Below are positions 34,001 to 41,376 of a stretch of DNA of 60,252 nucleotides, one piece after another; position 1 is the stretch's first letter, and the number at the start of each line of letters is the position of its first letter. Location: the NCBI GenBank assembly GCA_009903935.1, contig WYEG01000005.1:1-60252 (forward strand), read 5' to 3'. This stretch comes from Caldimicrobium sp. GTDB taxonomy: Bacteria; Desulfobacterota; Thermodesulfobacteria; Thermodesulfobacteriales; Thermodesulfobacteriaceae. Made by a program: the position numbers and the translations under genes. The notes under the pieces were generated by a model that searched no databases, was not told where the DNA came from, and saw only the letters and a list, made by a program, of their open reading frames with translations.

Positions 34001-34076
34001 TGAAGATGATGAAATTTTAACCGTAAAGATTAAAAGGGGGGATAGAGAAGAAAGCTTAAGATATAAGCCTTTGTAA
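31050..34076 (+). CDS. exported multidomain protein: peptidase-M1-like region, ChaN-like domain, PDZ
   Basis: 1008 residues from a GTG. An N-terminal signal-like helix (about 5-33) precedes VYAAQPP. Residues about 65-400 resemble the beta-rich and helical parts of M1 aminopeptidases, but the zinc motif is not intact (LEHELSYG lacks the second His). Residues about 677-915 are a ChaN/heme-binding-uptake domain (IILIGEEHEDPAHHKFQLDL, GVEMVQRPFQ, VGKGHILNRWG). The last 80 residues are a PDZ domain. Residues 35-57 and about 441-457 are coded by dispersed-repeat DNA. Function is unknown; heme or metal handling at the envelope is a guess from ChaN. Confidence 0.75.
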   Translation: MHYKSFLPIFKTLLFVIFIILFNFVDLSLPLGFFWSCRGAQAPRELMGDPSLTLGVAKVYAAQPPQIFYEVSLDLDKRVIVGKATFKFFEKKLYIINLSKARITGISAKNALHQMEEGAKEYLLTFFPSSAESSLELSFERAFTLRALLEGEYIPSPFPYLTNSPFIFELKMSIPSYEESLRSSGRLIKSSQRRVSEIKAFISSDYFMESIEDGFILLKFINKTPVNILPPLIIGPFDREQISAGSLNLNILTTEKHRKSLINLKNELNKLFDRIAYMSFSFPNIYLTYGLEEQILPGLILLTVNREYSPQEIVTLVLEHELSYGRQLSSQTLIKGLAIYLGEHELTSNPIEFRRRLLLSQDERAYSFYRVFEFAQRVGESGFKASAMEFLSQKISTGDFVKNYRLEENFPQGEIKVLPPKEIKAQISIYKNFSQLSQTELQPGHPETPPSRTSGQQMELYLITNNFSSPYELEVKASSSQGVLSRVKVLSKEERLTLDLPRDAATLYLDPNYKLYRMLSLEEVPRNMETLILKPLTVVLPDRRLLPLYQPLLNFLRDRNPNVKLLYGEDKLDLFSTKESLLFLHQAPPNYFIDLPQKGFYIKFLPHPNYPLHTIAFAKTETVSELTKALEFYSNWKTAEEVHITKGKIGSLKKSVPTTGITLKSDTAYGLKPQFLMSLDEAIPHLFSSRIILIGEEHEDPAHHKFQLDLIKRLYQQFPKLVIGVEMVQRPFQRELDDFINEKISEESFLKSIEYFERWGYDWRLYRAIFLWARENKVKMLALDLPRELVSKVHKLGLQSLTEKETKELPETDFQLSLGYRRYLEAVYSQHKFSGNESTFERFYQAQVLRDEAMAETLAEFLSKNPDYKAIVLVGKGHILNRWGLYFALKKRVKQPILSIILGDVPFFSPEIADYVFQPPEVKIKRTPQLGVVLEEVKEGLLIKEVKPGSLAEKIGLKREDVILEINNKRVQKVSDLKLNLTFLEDDEILTVKIKRGDREESLRYKPL
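31146..31214 (+). repeat. repeat-derived insert in the signal peptide region of the ChaN-PDZ gene
   Basis: GGTCATGTCGAGGCGCGCAA followed by GCGCCAAGGGAGC and CCCCTCGCTTACGCTCGGGG is a full-length match to the intergenic repeat core. It keeps the reading frame and adds about 23 residues between the hydrophobic helix and the probable cleavage site. Confidence 0.8.
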
Positions 34077-34088
34077 ATAAGATTAACG

Positions 34089-34106
34089 GGGCGCAAGCCC
34101 GCGCCC
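34089..34106. terminator. hairpin between convergent ChaN-PDZ and HU genes
   Basis: A 6-bp GC stem GGGCGC/GCGCCC (34089-34094 with 34101-34106) with a 6-nt loop. The following T tracts are weak on both strands, so it is only a candidate bidirectional terminator. Confidence 0.4.
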
Positions 34107-34129
34107 AGTTGTCTTATCTCCTACCTAAA

Positions 34130-34411
34130 CTATTTTGCTTTAGCTGCTGCTTCTTCTAGCTTCTTCCCGGGAACGAATTTAGGAACCTTTTTTGCGGGTA
34201 TCTTTAAAGGTTGACCTGTCTTGGGGTTCCTACCCTCTCTCTCAGCTCTTGTCACCACCTGGAAGCTTCCGAAGCCCACAAGGACAACCTTGTCTCCCTT
34301 GGCTAAGGCTTCCTCTACAGCCTGCATGAAGGCATCAAGAAGCTTCTCAGCGTTTACCTTGGTGGTTCCAGCGATCTCAGCCATCCGCTTCACTAACTCC
34401 GCCTTGTTCAT
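34130..34411 (-). CDS. HU-family DNA-binding protein
   Basis: 93-residue histone-like protein that bends and compacts DNA. It has MNKAELVKRMAEIAGTTK, the arm region with GRNPKTGQPLKIPAKKVPKFVPGKKL, and GFGSF. ATG 34411 is used because a perfect GGAGG lies 5 nt upstream; the ORF could extend two codons more. It is a single gene with its own promoter. Confidence 0.95.
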   Translation of the reverse strand: MNKAELVKRMAEIAGTTKVNAEKLLDAFMQAVEEALAKGDKVVLVGFGSFQVVTRAEREGRNPKTGQPLKIPAKKVPKFVPGKKLEEAAAKAK

Positions 34412-34446
34412 AGGCACCTCCTTTCAAAACTTTTATTTTTCTACTC

Positions 34447-34475
34447 TTAATAATAACCCTTTTGTCTTTTGTCAA
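34447..34475 (-). promoter_or_regulatory. promoter of the HU gene
   Basis: On the minus strand TTGACA (34475-34470), 17-nt spacer, TATTAA (34452-34447), about 36 bp before the start codon. Confidence 0.7.
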
Positions 34476-34491
34476 GAGGGAATTTTGGGGC

Positions 34492-34680
34492 TGTATTAAA
34501 AATGTTTTTGTATAAGTCCCCGGCGTCTCCCCAAGGCGCAAGCCGAGGGGTCTCCAATTGTCAAAGAGGAAATTTCCCACTACGATCGAAATGATAAGAT
34601 GAGTAAGGGATGCCTCGCTATCGCTCGGCAGGACAAAGTAGGGGGACATTTTTTTTTGACTAGCCTCAGAGAGAATTTTT
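34492..34680 (+). repeat. dispersed GC-rich repeat element, copy C
   Basis: Starts ATTAAAAATGTTTTTG, contains CGCAAGCCGAGGGGTCTCC, then GGGATGCCTCGCTATCGCTC followed by GGCAGGACAAAGTAGGGGG, and ends with a T run and CTAGCCTCAGAGAG. It accounts for the gap between the HU promoter and the DUF gene end; 34681-34729 is plain AT-rich DNA. Confidence 0.8.
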
Positions 34681-34729
34681 GTAGTTTATAAAAAATTTTT
34701 GGTTTTGCCAAAGTTTCGGTTAAGAATAC

Positions 34730-34759
34730 CCCCTTGAGCTTAGACCTTAGCCCAAGGGG
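34730..34759 (-). terminator. candidate terminator of the first TauE operon
   Basis: CCCCTTG/CAAGGGG stem (34730-34736 with 34753-34759) about 20 bp beyond the minus-strand stop at 34780. The T tract is better on the plus strand, so strength is uncertain. Confidence 0.4.
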
Positions 34760-34779
34760 TTGTTTTATAATTCTCGAGT

Positions 34780-35190
34780 TTAATGTCCGACTTTAAGGAA
34801 TCCGGAAGCTGCTAAAAGGAGGATTAAAGCCTGAAGAAGGGAGAGGAAGGCATATACCTTATCCCCTTTTTTAAGGAAAATGGGAATTATTCTAAGAAAG
34901 CAAAAGATGGTTACAAAGGCTAAGAAACATATGGGTAAAAAGGTTAAAAAGTCACCATACCTTAGCATGGTAATCCAAAACCAACCCTGTTGTATACCGG
35001 TTTTTTCAAGATAATCATGAAGGTTTAATTTTAAGTAAGAAAGAAGCTCGTTTGGTGGAATGTAAGAAGGAAGAAGTTGAAAAAGGTAGATAATAAAAGT
35101 TATAACTAAGCCGATAAAACCGATTTTTCTCCCAAGGTCTAATAAAGAAGCATAGGCTAATTGTTCTTCAGTAGGTTTTAATCCAGCCAT
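34780..35190 (-). CDS. small integral membrane protein linked to TauE
   Basis: 136 residues from ATG 35190, chosen for AAGGAGG 8 nt upstream. It has three hydrophobic helices (IGFIGLVITFIIYLFQLL, FLPICFLAFVTIFCFL and AFLSLLQALILLLAASGFL). Size, topology and position after a TauE exporter suggest a DUF1634-like accessory protein, but I cannot confirm the family. It is 22 bp downstream of the exporter gene and certainly co-transcribed with it. Confidence 0.7.
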   Translation of the reverse strand: MAGLKPTEEQLAYASLLDLGRKIGFIGLVITFIIYLFQLLPSYIPPNELLSYLKLNLHDYLEKTGIQQGWFWITMLRYGDFLTFLPICFLAFVTIFCFLRIIPIFLKKGDKVYAFLSLLQALILLLAASGFLKVGH

Positions 35191-35212
35191 GGCTATAACC
35201 TCCTTATGATTT

Positions 35213-36157
35213 TTAATTCCAAATGCCAAGCCCTTTCAACAGGGCACGAAGTCCCGATAGAAATAGTAATCCTAAGACCATAATTCTAATGACCTTTGGT
35301 CTTGCAACTTCAAGGATCTTTACGCCAACTACTGCGCCAAGCATTATCCCTATGATGGAAGGGATAACGATCATAGGACTTATAGCTCCACTGTTTAAAT
35401 AGATAAAAGCTGCTGAGGTAGTAATAGATAGAAGAAAAACGCTTGTAGAAACAGCAACTTTTAAAGGTACTCCCATTAAAAGGTTTAAAACCGGGACATT
35501 TGCCCATCCGGCACCCAAACCAAACATTCCTCCCAAAATACCGATTATGGCAAACAAAACAAGGGCTATAGGAGTGCGATGAACTGTCCAGTGTATTTCC
35601 TTCCCTAAGCTTGGTTCAACATAAATCCCACCTATACCTAAAGCTTTAGCTATAGGGTCTGGTCCTTTAACCTCAGGGAACTCACTTTTTTTAGCACGAA
35701 GCATGATGATCATGATACCAAGAATGGTTACACCGAGCAAAGTGTTAACTAAATTTTTGGGCAGGGCTAACCCGATCATCGCCCCTACGATAGCACCTAC
35801 TGAAGTTACGACTGATAGCGGGATAGCAAGCCTTAGGTCAGCAAGACCTCGTCTTAGAAGACCAGGACCAGCTGAGAGAGCACCAGTTAATGCCGTAAAC
35901 AAGCCAGCACCTCTGACAAAATCCAGATTAAATGGAAAAAAACCTCCAACGATAGGTACATACAATACTCCACCACCTACTCCCCCAAGAACAGCCACGA
36001 TCCCTAAGACAAAAGTAAATCCAAACAAAATCAACGGCCAAGCCCACCAGGGCAAGGATGAATTGGTTGGGATCTGAGCCTCCCCACCAAAGGCAAGACT
36101 GATGATGCATAAAATCAACCCCATCGCAAACATGGCTAAAATTTGGCGCCTACCCAT
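35213..36157 (-). CDS. TauE/SafE-family anion exporter (1)
   Basis: 314 residues, eight or so TM helices with an N-terminal signal-like helix. It has the family glycine-rich blocks (GVGGGVLYVPIVGGFFPFNLDFVRGAGLF and GMFGLGAGWANVPVLNLLMGVPLKVAVSTS, two inverted halves). Such proteins export sulfite, sulfoacetate or related sulfur anions; in a sulfur-cycling organism sulfite is the natural candidate (inference). It has a strong AGGAGGGGGG site and its own promoter with a palindromic operator candidate. Confidence 0.9.
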   Translation of the reverse strand: MGRRQILAMFAMGLILCIISLAFGGEAQIPTNSSLPWWAWPLILFGFTFVLGIVAVLGGVGGGVLYVPIVGGFFPFNLDFVRGAGLFTALTGALSAGPGLLRRGLADLRLAIPLSVVTSVGAIVGAMIGLALPKNLVNTLLGVTILGIMIIMLRAKKSEFPEVKGPDPIAKALGIGGIYVEPSLGKEIHWTVHRTPIALVLFAIIGILGGMFGLGAGWANVPVLNLLMGVPLKVAVSTSVFLLSITTSAAFIYLNSGAISPMIVIPSIIGIMLGAVVGVKILEVARPKVIRIMVLGLLFLSGLRALLKGLGIWN

Positions 36158-36184
36158 ACCCCCCCTCCTTAGCTAAGAAATTGT

Positions 36185-36198
36185 TGCAATTTATTGCA
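36185..36198. promoter_or_regulatory. TGCAAT-TT-ATTGCA palindrome, candidate operator
   Basis: A 14-bp perfect inverted repeat at the predicted transcript start of the minus-strand TauE gene. Another TTGCAA forms the -35 of the promoter at 36198-36225. Related TGCAA elements occur upstream of the second TauE operon. Confidence 0.5.
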
Positions 36199-36225
36199 TT
36201 ATATTTAAAAGTGAAAACTTTGCAA
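36198..36225 (-). promoter_or_regulatory. promoter of TauE exporter 1
   Basis: On the minus strand TTGCAA (36225-36220), 16-nt spacer, perfect TATAAT (36203-36198), about 40 bp before the start codon. Confidence 0.65.
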
Positions 36226-36304
36226 TAGATTTAAAGCCTGACCTGTCCTTTTAAAGTCCTTTATTTCATGTTATATATAGCAAAAATTCAGTTGGGGGAC
36301 AAAC

Positions 36305-36820
36305 ATGGTTTTAATCTTAATGGGAAGTGATTCTGACCTTCCGATAATGAAAAAGGCTGCTGAAGTCTTAGAAAAGTTTGGCGTCCCATATTACATGACC
36401 GTAGCCTCTGCTCATAGGACTCCTGATAGGGTCGAAAGATTGGTCAAAGAGGCTGAAGCAAAAGGAACAAAGGTTATCATTGCCGGTGCTGGCGGAGCCG
36501 CTCATTTGCCAGGTGTCGTTGCCGCCCTTACCACTCTTCCTGTAATCGGTGTTCCTATAAAAACCTCCTCTCTTAACGGGCTTGACTCCTTACTTTCCAT
36601 CGTGCAGATGCCTGCTGGTATCCCCGTTGCTACCGTTGCCATAAACGGAGCTGAAAATGCTGCCCTCCTTGCTATCGCTATCTTAGCCACATCAGATGAA
36701 ATCTTAGCAAGAAAGCTGAAAGAATACAGAGAAGAGATGATGAAAAAGGTTGAAGAAAAGGCTGAAAAGCTTGACAATTTAGGATATAAAGCCTACATCG
36801 AGAATTTTTTAAACAAATAA
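36305..36820 (+). CDS. purE: N5-carboxyaminoimidazole ribonucleotide mutase
   Basis: Class I PurE, 171 residues, rearranging N5-CAIR to CAIR in purine synthesis. The active-site blocks are clear: [20 protein letters not shown] and [14 protein letters not shown], then GVPI. It stands alone between two minus-strand operons. A GGGGG site lies just upstream; a TATATA at about 36272 may be its -10. Confidence 0.96.
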   Translation: MVLILMGSDSDLPIMKKAAEVLEKFGVPYYMTVASAHRTPDRVERLVKEAEAKGTKVIIAGAGGAAHLPGVVAALTTLPVIGVPIKTSSLNGLDSLLSIVQMPAGIPVATVAINGAENAALLAIAILATSDEILARKLKEYREEMMKKVEEKAEKLDNLGYKAYIENFLNK

Positions 36821-36824
36821 TTTT

Positions 36825-37676
36825 CTATTTCACTACAAGGACAGGACAAATACCCTCTGATAATACTCTCTCCGTAGTGCTTCCCATAAGGAGCCTCTTT
36901 ATCCCCTTTCTTCCGTAGGTACCCATCACGATGAGCTGAGAAGAGGTTTCTTCAGCAGTCTCAAGGATCTTATCCTCTGCCGTCCCCTCTTTAAGGAATT
37001 TTTTTGCCTTGACCCCTTCTTTCTTGCATCTTTCCTCAAGCTTTGAGAGGTATTCACTCCTTTTTAAAAGTTCCTTTTCTATTACCTGGGGAGCTTCGGC
37101 AAAGTATTCGGGGGGATAATCTACTACTGATAAAAGGATTAGTTCGCTTTCATTCTCCTTAGCTAAGGTTAAAGCCTTTTCAAAGGCTCTTTCAGAGTAA
37201 GATGAGCCATCGACGGCAACTAAGATTTTCTCCCAGCCAAGCTCTTTTCCTAAGGGTATTACCAAAACATCAACCGGGCTGTAACCAATAACCCTTGCGG
37301 TGGTGCTACCTAAGAAGATCCTTTTAAGCTTGCTTCCACCCTTCCCCATCACTATGAGGTCGCAGTTATCAGAGTAAGCAATATCTACGATCCTTTCAAA
37401 AGGCTCATCACCTTCCTCTAAGACGGTTTTGGCTAACAACCCTTTTTCCTCTACAATTTTTTTGGCTTTGTTTAGTAATTCTTTATAGTGAGCGATAACC
37501 TTTTCTTTTGGGTGAGTGACGCCTGCGAATAAAACCTCTGCGGGATAAACAGGGGCAACGGTGGCGATAATTATCCAGGTGCCTTTGTCAGCAGCAAGTT
37601 TAAGCCCCTCAATCAAGGCCTGCCAGGACTCCTCCGAGTGATCTATAGGGATAAGAATTTTCTTGTAGAGGCTCAT
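36825..37676 (-). CDS. tandem universal stress protein (two Usp domains)
   Basis: 283 residues with two UspA folds. Each ends in the ATP-binding motif: GKGGSKLKRIFLGSTTARV in the first and GTYGRKGIKRLLMGSTTERV in the second. These cytosolic proteins respond to stress and bind ATP. It is the last gene of the exporter operon, 63 bp after TauE exporter 2, with a GGGGGTAAACC site. The only interruption before purE is 4 bp. Confidence 0.92.
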   Translation of the reverse strand: MSLYKKILIPIDHSEESWQALIEGLKLAADKGTWIIIATVAPVYPAEVLFAGVTHPKEKVIAHYKELLNKAKKIVEEKGLLAKTVLEEGDEPFERIVDIAYSDNCDLIVMGKGGSKLKRIFLGSTTARVIGYSPVDVLVIPLGKELGWEKILVAVDGSSYSERAFEKALTLAKENESELILLSVVDYPPEYFAEAPQVIEKELLKRSEYLSKLEERCKKEGVKAKKFLKEGTAEDKILETAEETSSQLIVMGTYGRKGIKRLLMGSTTERVLSEGICPVLVVK

Positions 37677-37739
37677 GGTTTACCCCCAAGTTTTTATCTT
37701 TATGAAATTAAGAAAGGGGGCATAAGCTCCCTAAGCTTA

Positions 37740-38855
37740 TTAACCTTTGATCTTTCCTTCTTTATAAGCAAGTTCGTGAGCTCTGTAGCGTTTCTCTTGG
37801 TATATTCCTTTAATAAGGTTTTTGAAGATGATGAAGGCTGCGACAAAGAGACCTAAAAGGTTTATTCCGAAGCTTACATTCTTAAGAAGGCTTACCATCT
37901 GGGGTGAAAGCGCGGATATCCAGCCAAGCTGAGCAAGATAAACGGGCACAACCGTTGCCCTGCTAACAAGGATGATGAGCATGATAACTCCCATGACGAA
38001 TTTTATCATGTATCCTTTAACATAGGTAGTCCCGATTGCTCCAAGCTGAACGCCAAAGAGGGAACCAAGAAGGATGAGCATGGCTAACCTTATGTCTACG
38101 AACCCGTGCCAGGCATATTTGAAGGTTCCGATCGTTCCCATAAGGAAGGCAATAACAAGCTCTGTTCCTGAGGAAATAAGGCTTGGCACGCCTAAAAGAT
38201 AGATCATCGATGGCACTCCGATAAATCCGCCCACCGCGATGGTTGCCGCTAAGAAACCAGTGGCAAAACCAAGCGGAACGGTTATAAGGAAGGATATTCT
38301 GTCGTTTATGCTCTTAAAATAGATCATAGTTCCAGGGATGTGAATCTTTCTTAAGGCAAGGGCTATCCTGGTTGGTTTTTCTTCTTCTGCTTCCTTAGCC
38401 TTTCCCATCCTGTCAAGCTTCATGGATTTGAAGGCATCAAGCAATACATAGGTTCCAACGGTTGCTAAGACTATGATAAGGGCTGTGCTCACATAAAGGC
38501 TTGAGCCAGTATCCCCAAGAGTTTGCTTAACATACTGCTGAACGCTTGCCCCTACAAAAACACCCGCCTCAGCCGATAAACCCATGATGATGCCAAGCTT
38601 TACATCCACATGCCCAAACTTTGCCCTCTTTATTGCCCCGACGAGGGCTTTGGGGAACTTGTGGCGCATGTTTGAAGCAACGGCTATGATACCCGGAACC
38701 CCCATGCTCATCATGGATGGGGTAAGCACGAAGGCTCCTCCACTACCTATAAACCCGCTAACCAAGCCACCCACAAACCCTACAAAAACAAGGTAAATTA
38801 CATGCCAAAGCTGAAGGTCTACAAACTGGCTAACCTGAGCGGCAACATCCTGCAT
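37740..38855 (-). CDS. TauE/SafE-family anion exporter (2), long form
   Basis: 371 residues, longer than exporter 1, with an extra cytoplasmic loop at about 150-190 (LDRMGKAKEAEEEKPTRIALALRKIHI). Family glycine blocks are visible: GFVGGLVSGFIGSGGAFVLTPSMMSMGVPGIIAVASN and FATGFLAATIAVGGFIGVPSMIYLLGVPSLISSGTEL. Probably exports a sulfur oxyanion; this longer type is common in sulfate reducers (recalled, not checked). It follows the small membrane protein by 3 bp. Confidence 0.9.
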   Translation of the reverse strand: MQDVAAQVSQFVDLQLWHVIYLVFVGFVGGLVSGFIGSGGAFVLTPSMMSMGVPGIIAVASNMRHKFPKALVGAIKRAKFGHVDVKLGIIMGLSAEAGVFVGASVQQYVKQTLGDTGSSLYVSTALIIVLATVGTYVLLDAFKSMKLDRMGKAKEAEEEKPTRIALALRKIHIPGTMIYFKSINDRISFLITVPLGFATGFLAATIAVGGFIGVPSMIYLLGVPSLISSGTELVIAFLMGTIGTFKYAWHGFVDIRLAMLILLGSLFGVQLGAIGTTYVKGYMIKFVMGVIMLIILVSRATVVPVYLAQLGWISALSPQMVSLLKNVSFGINLLGLFVAAFIIFKNLIKGIYQEKRYRAHELAYKEGKIKG

Positions 38856-38858
38856 GGC

Positions 38859-39104
38859 TTACCTCCCCTCCCTTTTCTTTTTTGGTTCAATGCCTAAAAC
38901 CTTCCAGAAGTAATCGGTAAAATTGCCATGAACATAGGAAAAAATAAAAGCAGTCCCGATGATGAGTAGAGAGTAAATTTCCCCCTTTGAAAAATAGGGC
39001 ATGTAAAGGTCCTGCTTTGTAATAAGTAGATAGTAAAGAATGGTTGACAACAAACCAAAGATCACTGCTTTACCGACCGGTTTTTTCTTCACAGCGTCTG
39101 CCAT
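38859..39104 (-). CDS. small two-helix membrane protein
   Basis: 81 residues with two TM helices (AVIFGLLSTILYYLLI and IYSLLIIGTAFIFSYVHG) and a basic C terminus (KKKREGR). ATG 39104 is used; a GTG just before it is possible. It sits 3 bp before TauE exporter 2 and is likely an accessory subunit of it. No family recognised. Confidence 0.75.
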   Translation of the reverse strand: MADAVKKKPVGKAVIFGLLSTILYYLLITKQDLYMPYFSKGEIYSLLIIGTAFIFSYVHGNFTDYFWKVLGIEPKKKREGR

Positions 39105-39128
39105 CACTAACCCCCCCTCTTATTATTT

Positions 39129-39707
39129 TTAGGCAAATTCTTTTTGCTTAATCAAAATAAAAGGAATTCCCATTTTTTGCCAAAGTGTTTTTAAAATTCT
39201 CTCTTCATGAGGTTGTGCAACTTCTTTGGAGGGCTTAATAACATAAAAATCTACATCAGGATGCCTTTTTATGTATTCGACCACTGCCTCATCGCAAACT
39301 TCTTTATCTTTAACTTGAATTACCCCATAAAATAGTCCCTCTTCCCGTAGAGGTTTTACAAATTCTTTAAGCTTATCTGGTATGTATTCACCAATGTAGA
39401 AAACCTCAACCGCGGTATTCATAGGCTTGATTAAGCCTTGAATATAATGAAACAGTTCTTGTGTTAGTGGGATGTCCTCTTCAAGCAACAATAGTACTCG
39501 TGAGCCCGACCGGAGGAAGTGTTTAGCTGTTTCAAACTCTCCTTCTTCAGCAAAGCTGATAGCAGTAAAGACACTATCCCAACTAAACTTTTTCTTACGA
39601 GCTCTCTTAGTTTTAAGAAATTCCCTTGCTGTCTCAAATTCGTTTACTTCAGCAAAAGCGATAGCAGCAAACACATCATCCAACCAATTTCTTGTGCTGG
39701 CTATCAT
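39129..39707 (-). CDS. protein with duplicated N-terminal motif, Usp-operon associated
   Basis: 192 residues. Two tandem copies of one motif open the protein: WLDDVFAAIAFAEVNEFETA (from residue 8) and SWDSVFTAISFAEEGEFETA (from residue 42), both followed by a basic stretch. The C-terminal 120 residues have a Rossmann-like alternation (RVLLLLEEDIPLTQ, VDFYVIKPS, IPFILIKQ) that may be a degenerate Usp fold. It is first in the operon driven by the sigma-54-like promoter, with a strong AGGAGG site. Function unknown. Confidence 0.7.
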   Translation of the reverse strand: MIASTRNWLDDVFAAIAFAEVNEFETAREFLKTKRARKKKFSWDSVFTAISFAEEGEFETAKHFLRSGSRVLLLLEEDIPLTQELFHYIQGLIKPMNTAVEVFYIGEYIPDKLKEFVKPLREEGLFYGVIQVKDKEVCDEAVVEYIKRHPDVDFYVIKPSKEVAQPHEERILKTLWQKMGIPFILIKQKEFA

Positions 39708-39741
39708 TTTCTCACCTCCTTTTTTTTCTACTTTTAATTTA

Positions 39742-39759
39742 TCAAAAGTTATGCCTAAC
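39742..39759 (-). promoter_or_regulatory. candidate sigma-54 promoter of exporter operon 2
   Basis: On the minus strand TTAGGCATAACTTTTGAT: GG at -24, exactly ten bases, then GA in place of the consensus GC at -12. It lies 35 bp before the first gene, whose divergent neighbour encodes a sigma-54 activator. The -12 mismatch keeps this tentative. Confidence 0.45.
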
Positions 39760-39811
39760 TTAAAATTGTAGGAATTTTTATTAATTCTCTGAAATTATGT
39801 TAAAATTTTAA

Positions 39812-39843
39812 TGCAAAATAATCTAAAACTGTTGAATTTTGCA
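39812..39843. promoter_or_regulatory. dyad TGCAAAAT-N16-ATTTTGCA, candidate activator site
   Basis: Two perfect 8-bp inverted arms (39812-39819 and 39836-39843). They lie about 55-100 bp upstream of the sigma-54-like promoter, the usual place for an enhancer-binding protein such as the one coded at 41377. Confidence 0.5.
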
Positions 39844-39955
39844 ATAAAATTTTTTGAGAGGCGACCTCAGTTTTTTATCCATTGATGAATCAACCGGAGA
39901 AACAGGGATTAAAAACTATTGAAAATTTCAACAAAATGTTTAAAATGCTACATAG

Positions 39956-41374
39956 ATGTTGAAATACATAAAACCTCAGAGTATCAGAGGTCAATTTTTT
40001 TTAATTTCTTTGGTCTCTTTTTCTTCTACCATTATAGCTATAATTTTATTTTATTCAATTTTTACTTTTTTGCGTAGTTCTATAGAGTTTATATTATTTT
40101 CAAACTCTATTTCAACTTTAGTGGATAATATTTTAGAAATGAGAAGACATGAGAAAAATTATCTTTTATATAATAATAATAAGGAATTGGAAAATATTGT
40201 TAATTTGATTTCTATATCTCAAGATGAACTTACAAAAAATGAAAAGGAATATAAAACTTTTTTAGGAAATAATATGTATAATCTAATTCAAAATGATCTT
40301 TTAGAATATAATCAAATTGTAAATAAAATAATAAATGGGAAATGTGAAAACAAACAATGCTTACAGGATTTAAGAAATAAAGGTAGTATATTAACTCAAC
40401 ATGCAGAAAATATTCGTGATTTAAAAGATAATAAATTAAGAGGAAGTGTAAGAATAGTTGTTTATGGCTTTATAATGATTATTTTTTTGTCTTTTATAAT
40501 AAATATTTTTATCACATATTATTTATCTTTACATATTGTTAAGCCTTTTAAGAAGATTGAAGAATATCTTATAATGTTAAAAAAAGGAGAAATTTCACAA
40601 ATACCTAATCAATTTAATGACAGGGAATTTGTTATTTTGGTAAATTCTATGAATGATATGATTTCAGAAATAGAAAAGCGTAATCAATATTTAATTCAAA
40701 CAGAAAAATTAGCTACTTTAGGCACTTTTTTGTTTGCTTTGGCACATGAGCTTAATAATCCGTTAAATAATATTTATACATCGTGTCAGATTCTTAAAGA
40801 GGAACTAAAAGAAAATAATGTTTCTTGTAATTTATTTGAGGAAATGTTGAATGAAATGGAAAATGAGATAGAAAGAATTAAAAGGATAATCAAAAGTATT
40901 TTAGATTATTCAAAACCTGGCACAAAAGAAGAAGTTTATCTTTACGATTTGATCGAAGAATTTATGTTATGTTTTCATAAACTTATACCACCTCAAATTA
41001 AAGTTTCTGTGGAAGTGCCTGAGAATATAGTTATATTTGTTGATCCACAACAGATAAAGCAGGCACTTCTCAATATAATAACAAACGCGGTCGATGCCAT
41101 TGAAGGGGAGGGCGAGATAAAAATAAAAGCAGAAGAAACCGAAAATCAAGCCATCCTCTATGTATCAGACACAGGGAAAGGAATTCCTGCAAACATTCTA
41201 CCTAAAATTTTCGAGCCCTTCTTTACCACGAAGGAAAGCGGTAAGGGCTATGGTTTGGGCTTATTCATTGTTTATCATCTAATCAAAAGTAACGGCGGTA
41301 CGATCGAGGTTGAGAGCGAGGTTGGCAAAGGAACCACCTTTATCATAAAACTTCCGAAAAAGGGTGGTGATTAG
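39956..41374 (+). CDS. membrane sensor histidine kinase
   Basis: 472 residues: TM1 (about 14-36), a periplasmic helical sensor (about 40-160) with two cysteines in KCENKQC, TM2 (about 165-190), HAMP, dimerisation helix with phospho-His264 (LAHELNNPLNN), and a HATPase domain with N box NIITNAVDAIEG, DTGKGIP and GYGLGLFIV. It pairs with the NtrC-type regulator 2 bp downstream. The coding DNA is extremely AT-rich up to about 41085 and normal after it, suggesting a hybrid gene. No ribosome-binding site is obvious. Confidence 0.92.
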   Translation: MLKYIKPQSIRGQFFLISLVSFSSTIIAIILFYSIFTFLRSSIEFILFSNSISTLVDNILEMRRHEKNYLLYNNNKELENIVNLISISQDELTKNEKEYKTFLGNNMYNLIQNDLLEYNQIVNKIINGKCENKQCLQDLRNKGSILTQHAENIRDLKDNKLRGSVRIVVYGFIMIIFLSFIINIFITYYLSLHIVKPFKKIEEYLIMLKKGEISQIPNQFNDREFVILVNSMNDMISEIEKRNQYLIQTEKLATLGTFLFALAHELNNPLNNIYTSCQILKEELKENNVSCNLFEEMLNEMENEIERIKRIIKSILDYSKPGTKEEVYLYDLIEEFMLCFHKLIPPQIKVSVEVPENIVIFVDPQQIKQALLNIITNAVDAIEGEGEIKIKAEETENQAILYVSDTGKGIPANILPKIFEPFFTTKESGKGYGLGLFIVYHLIKSNGGTIEVESEVGKGTTFIIKLPKKGGD

Positions 41375-41376
41375 CC

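Noticed and set aside
36230-36260. Sigma-54 promoter for TauE exporter 1
   Set aside because: The nearest GG and GC are 13 nt apart, not 10, and a good sigma-70 type promoter with TATAAT is present.
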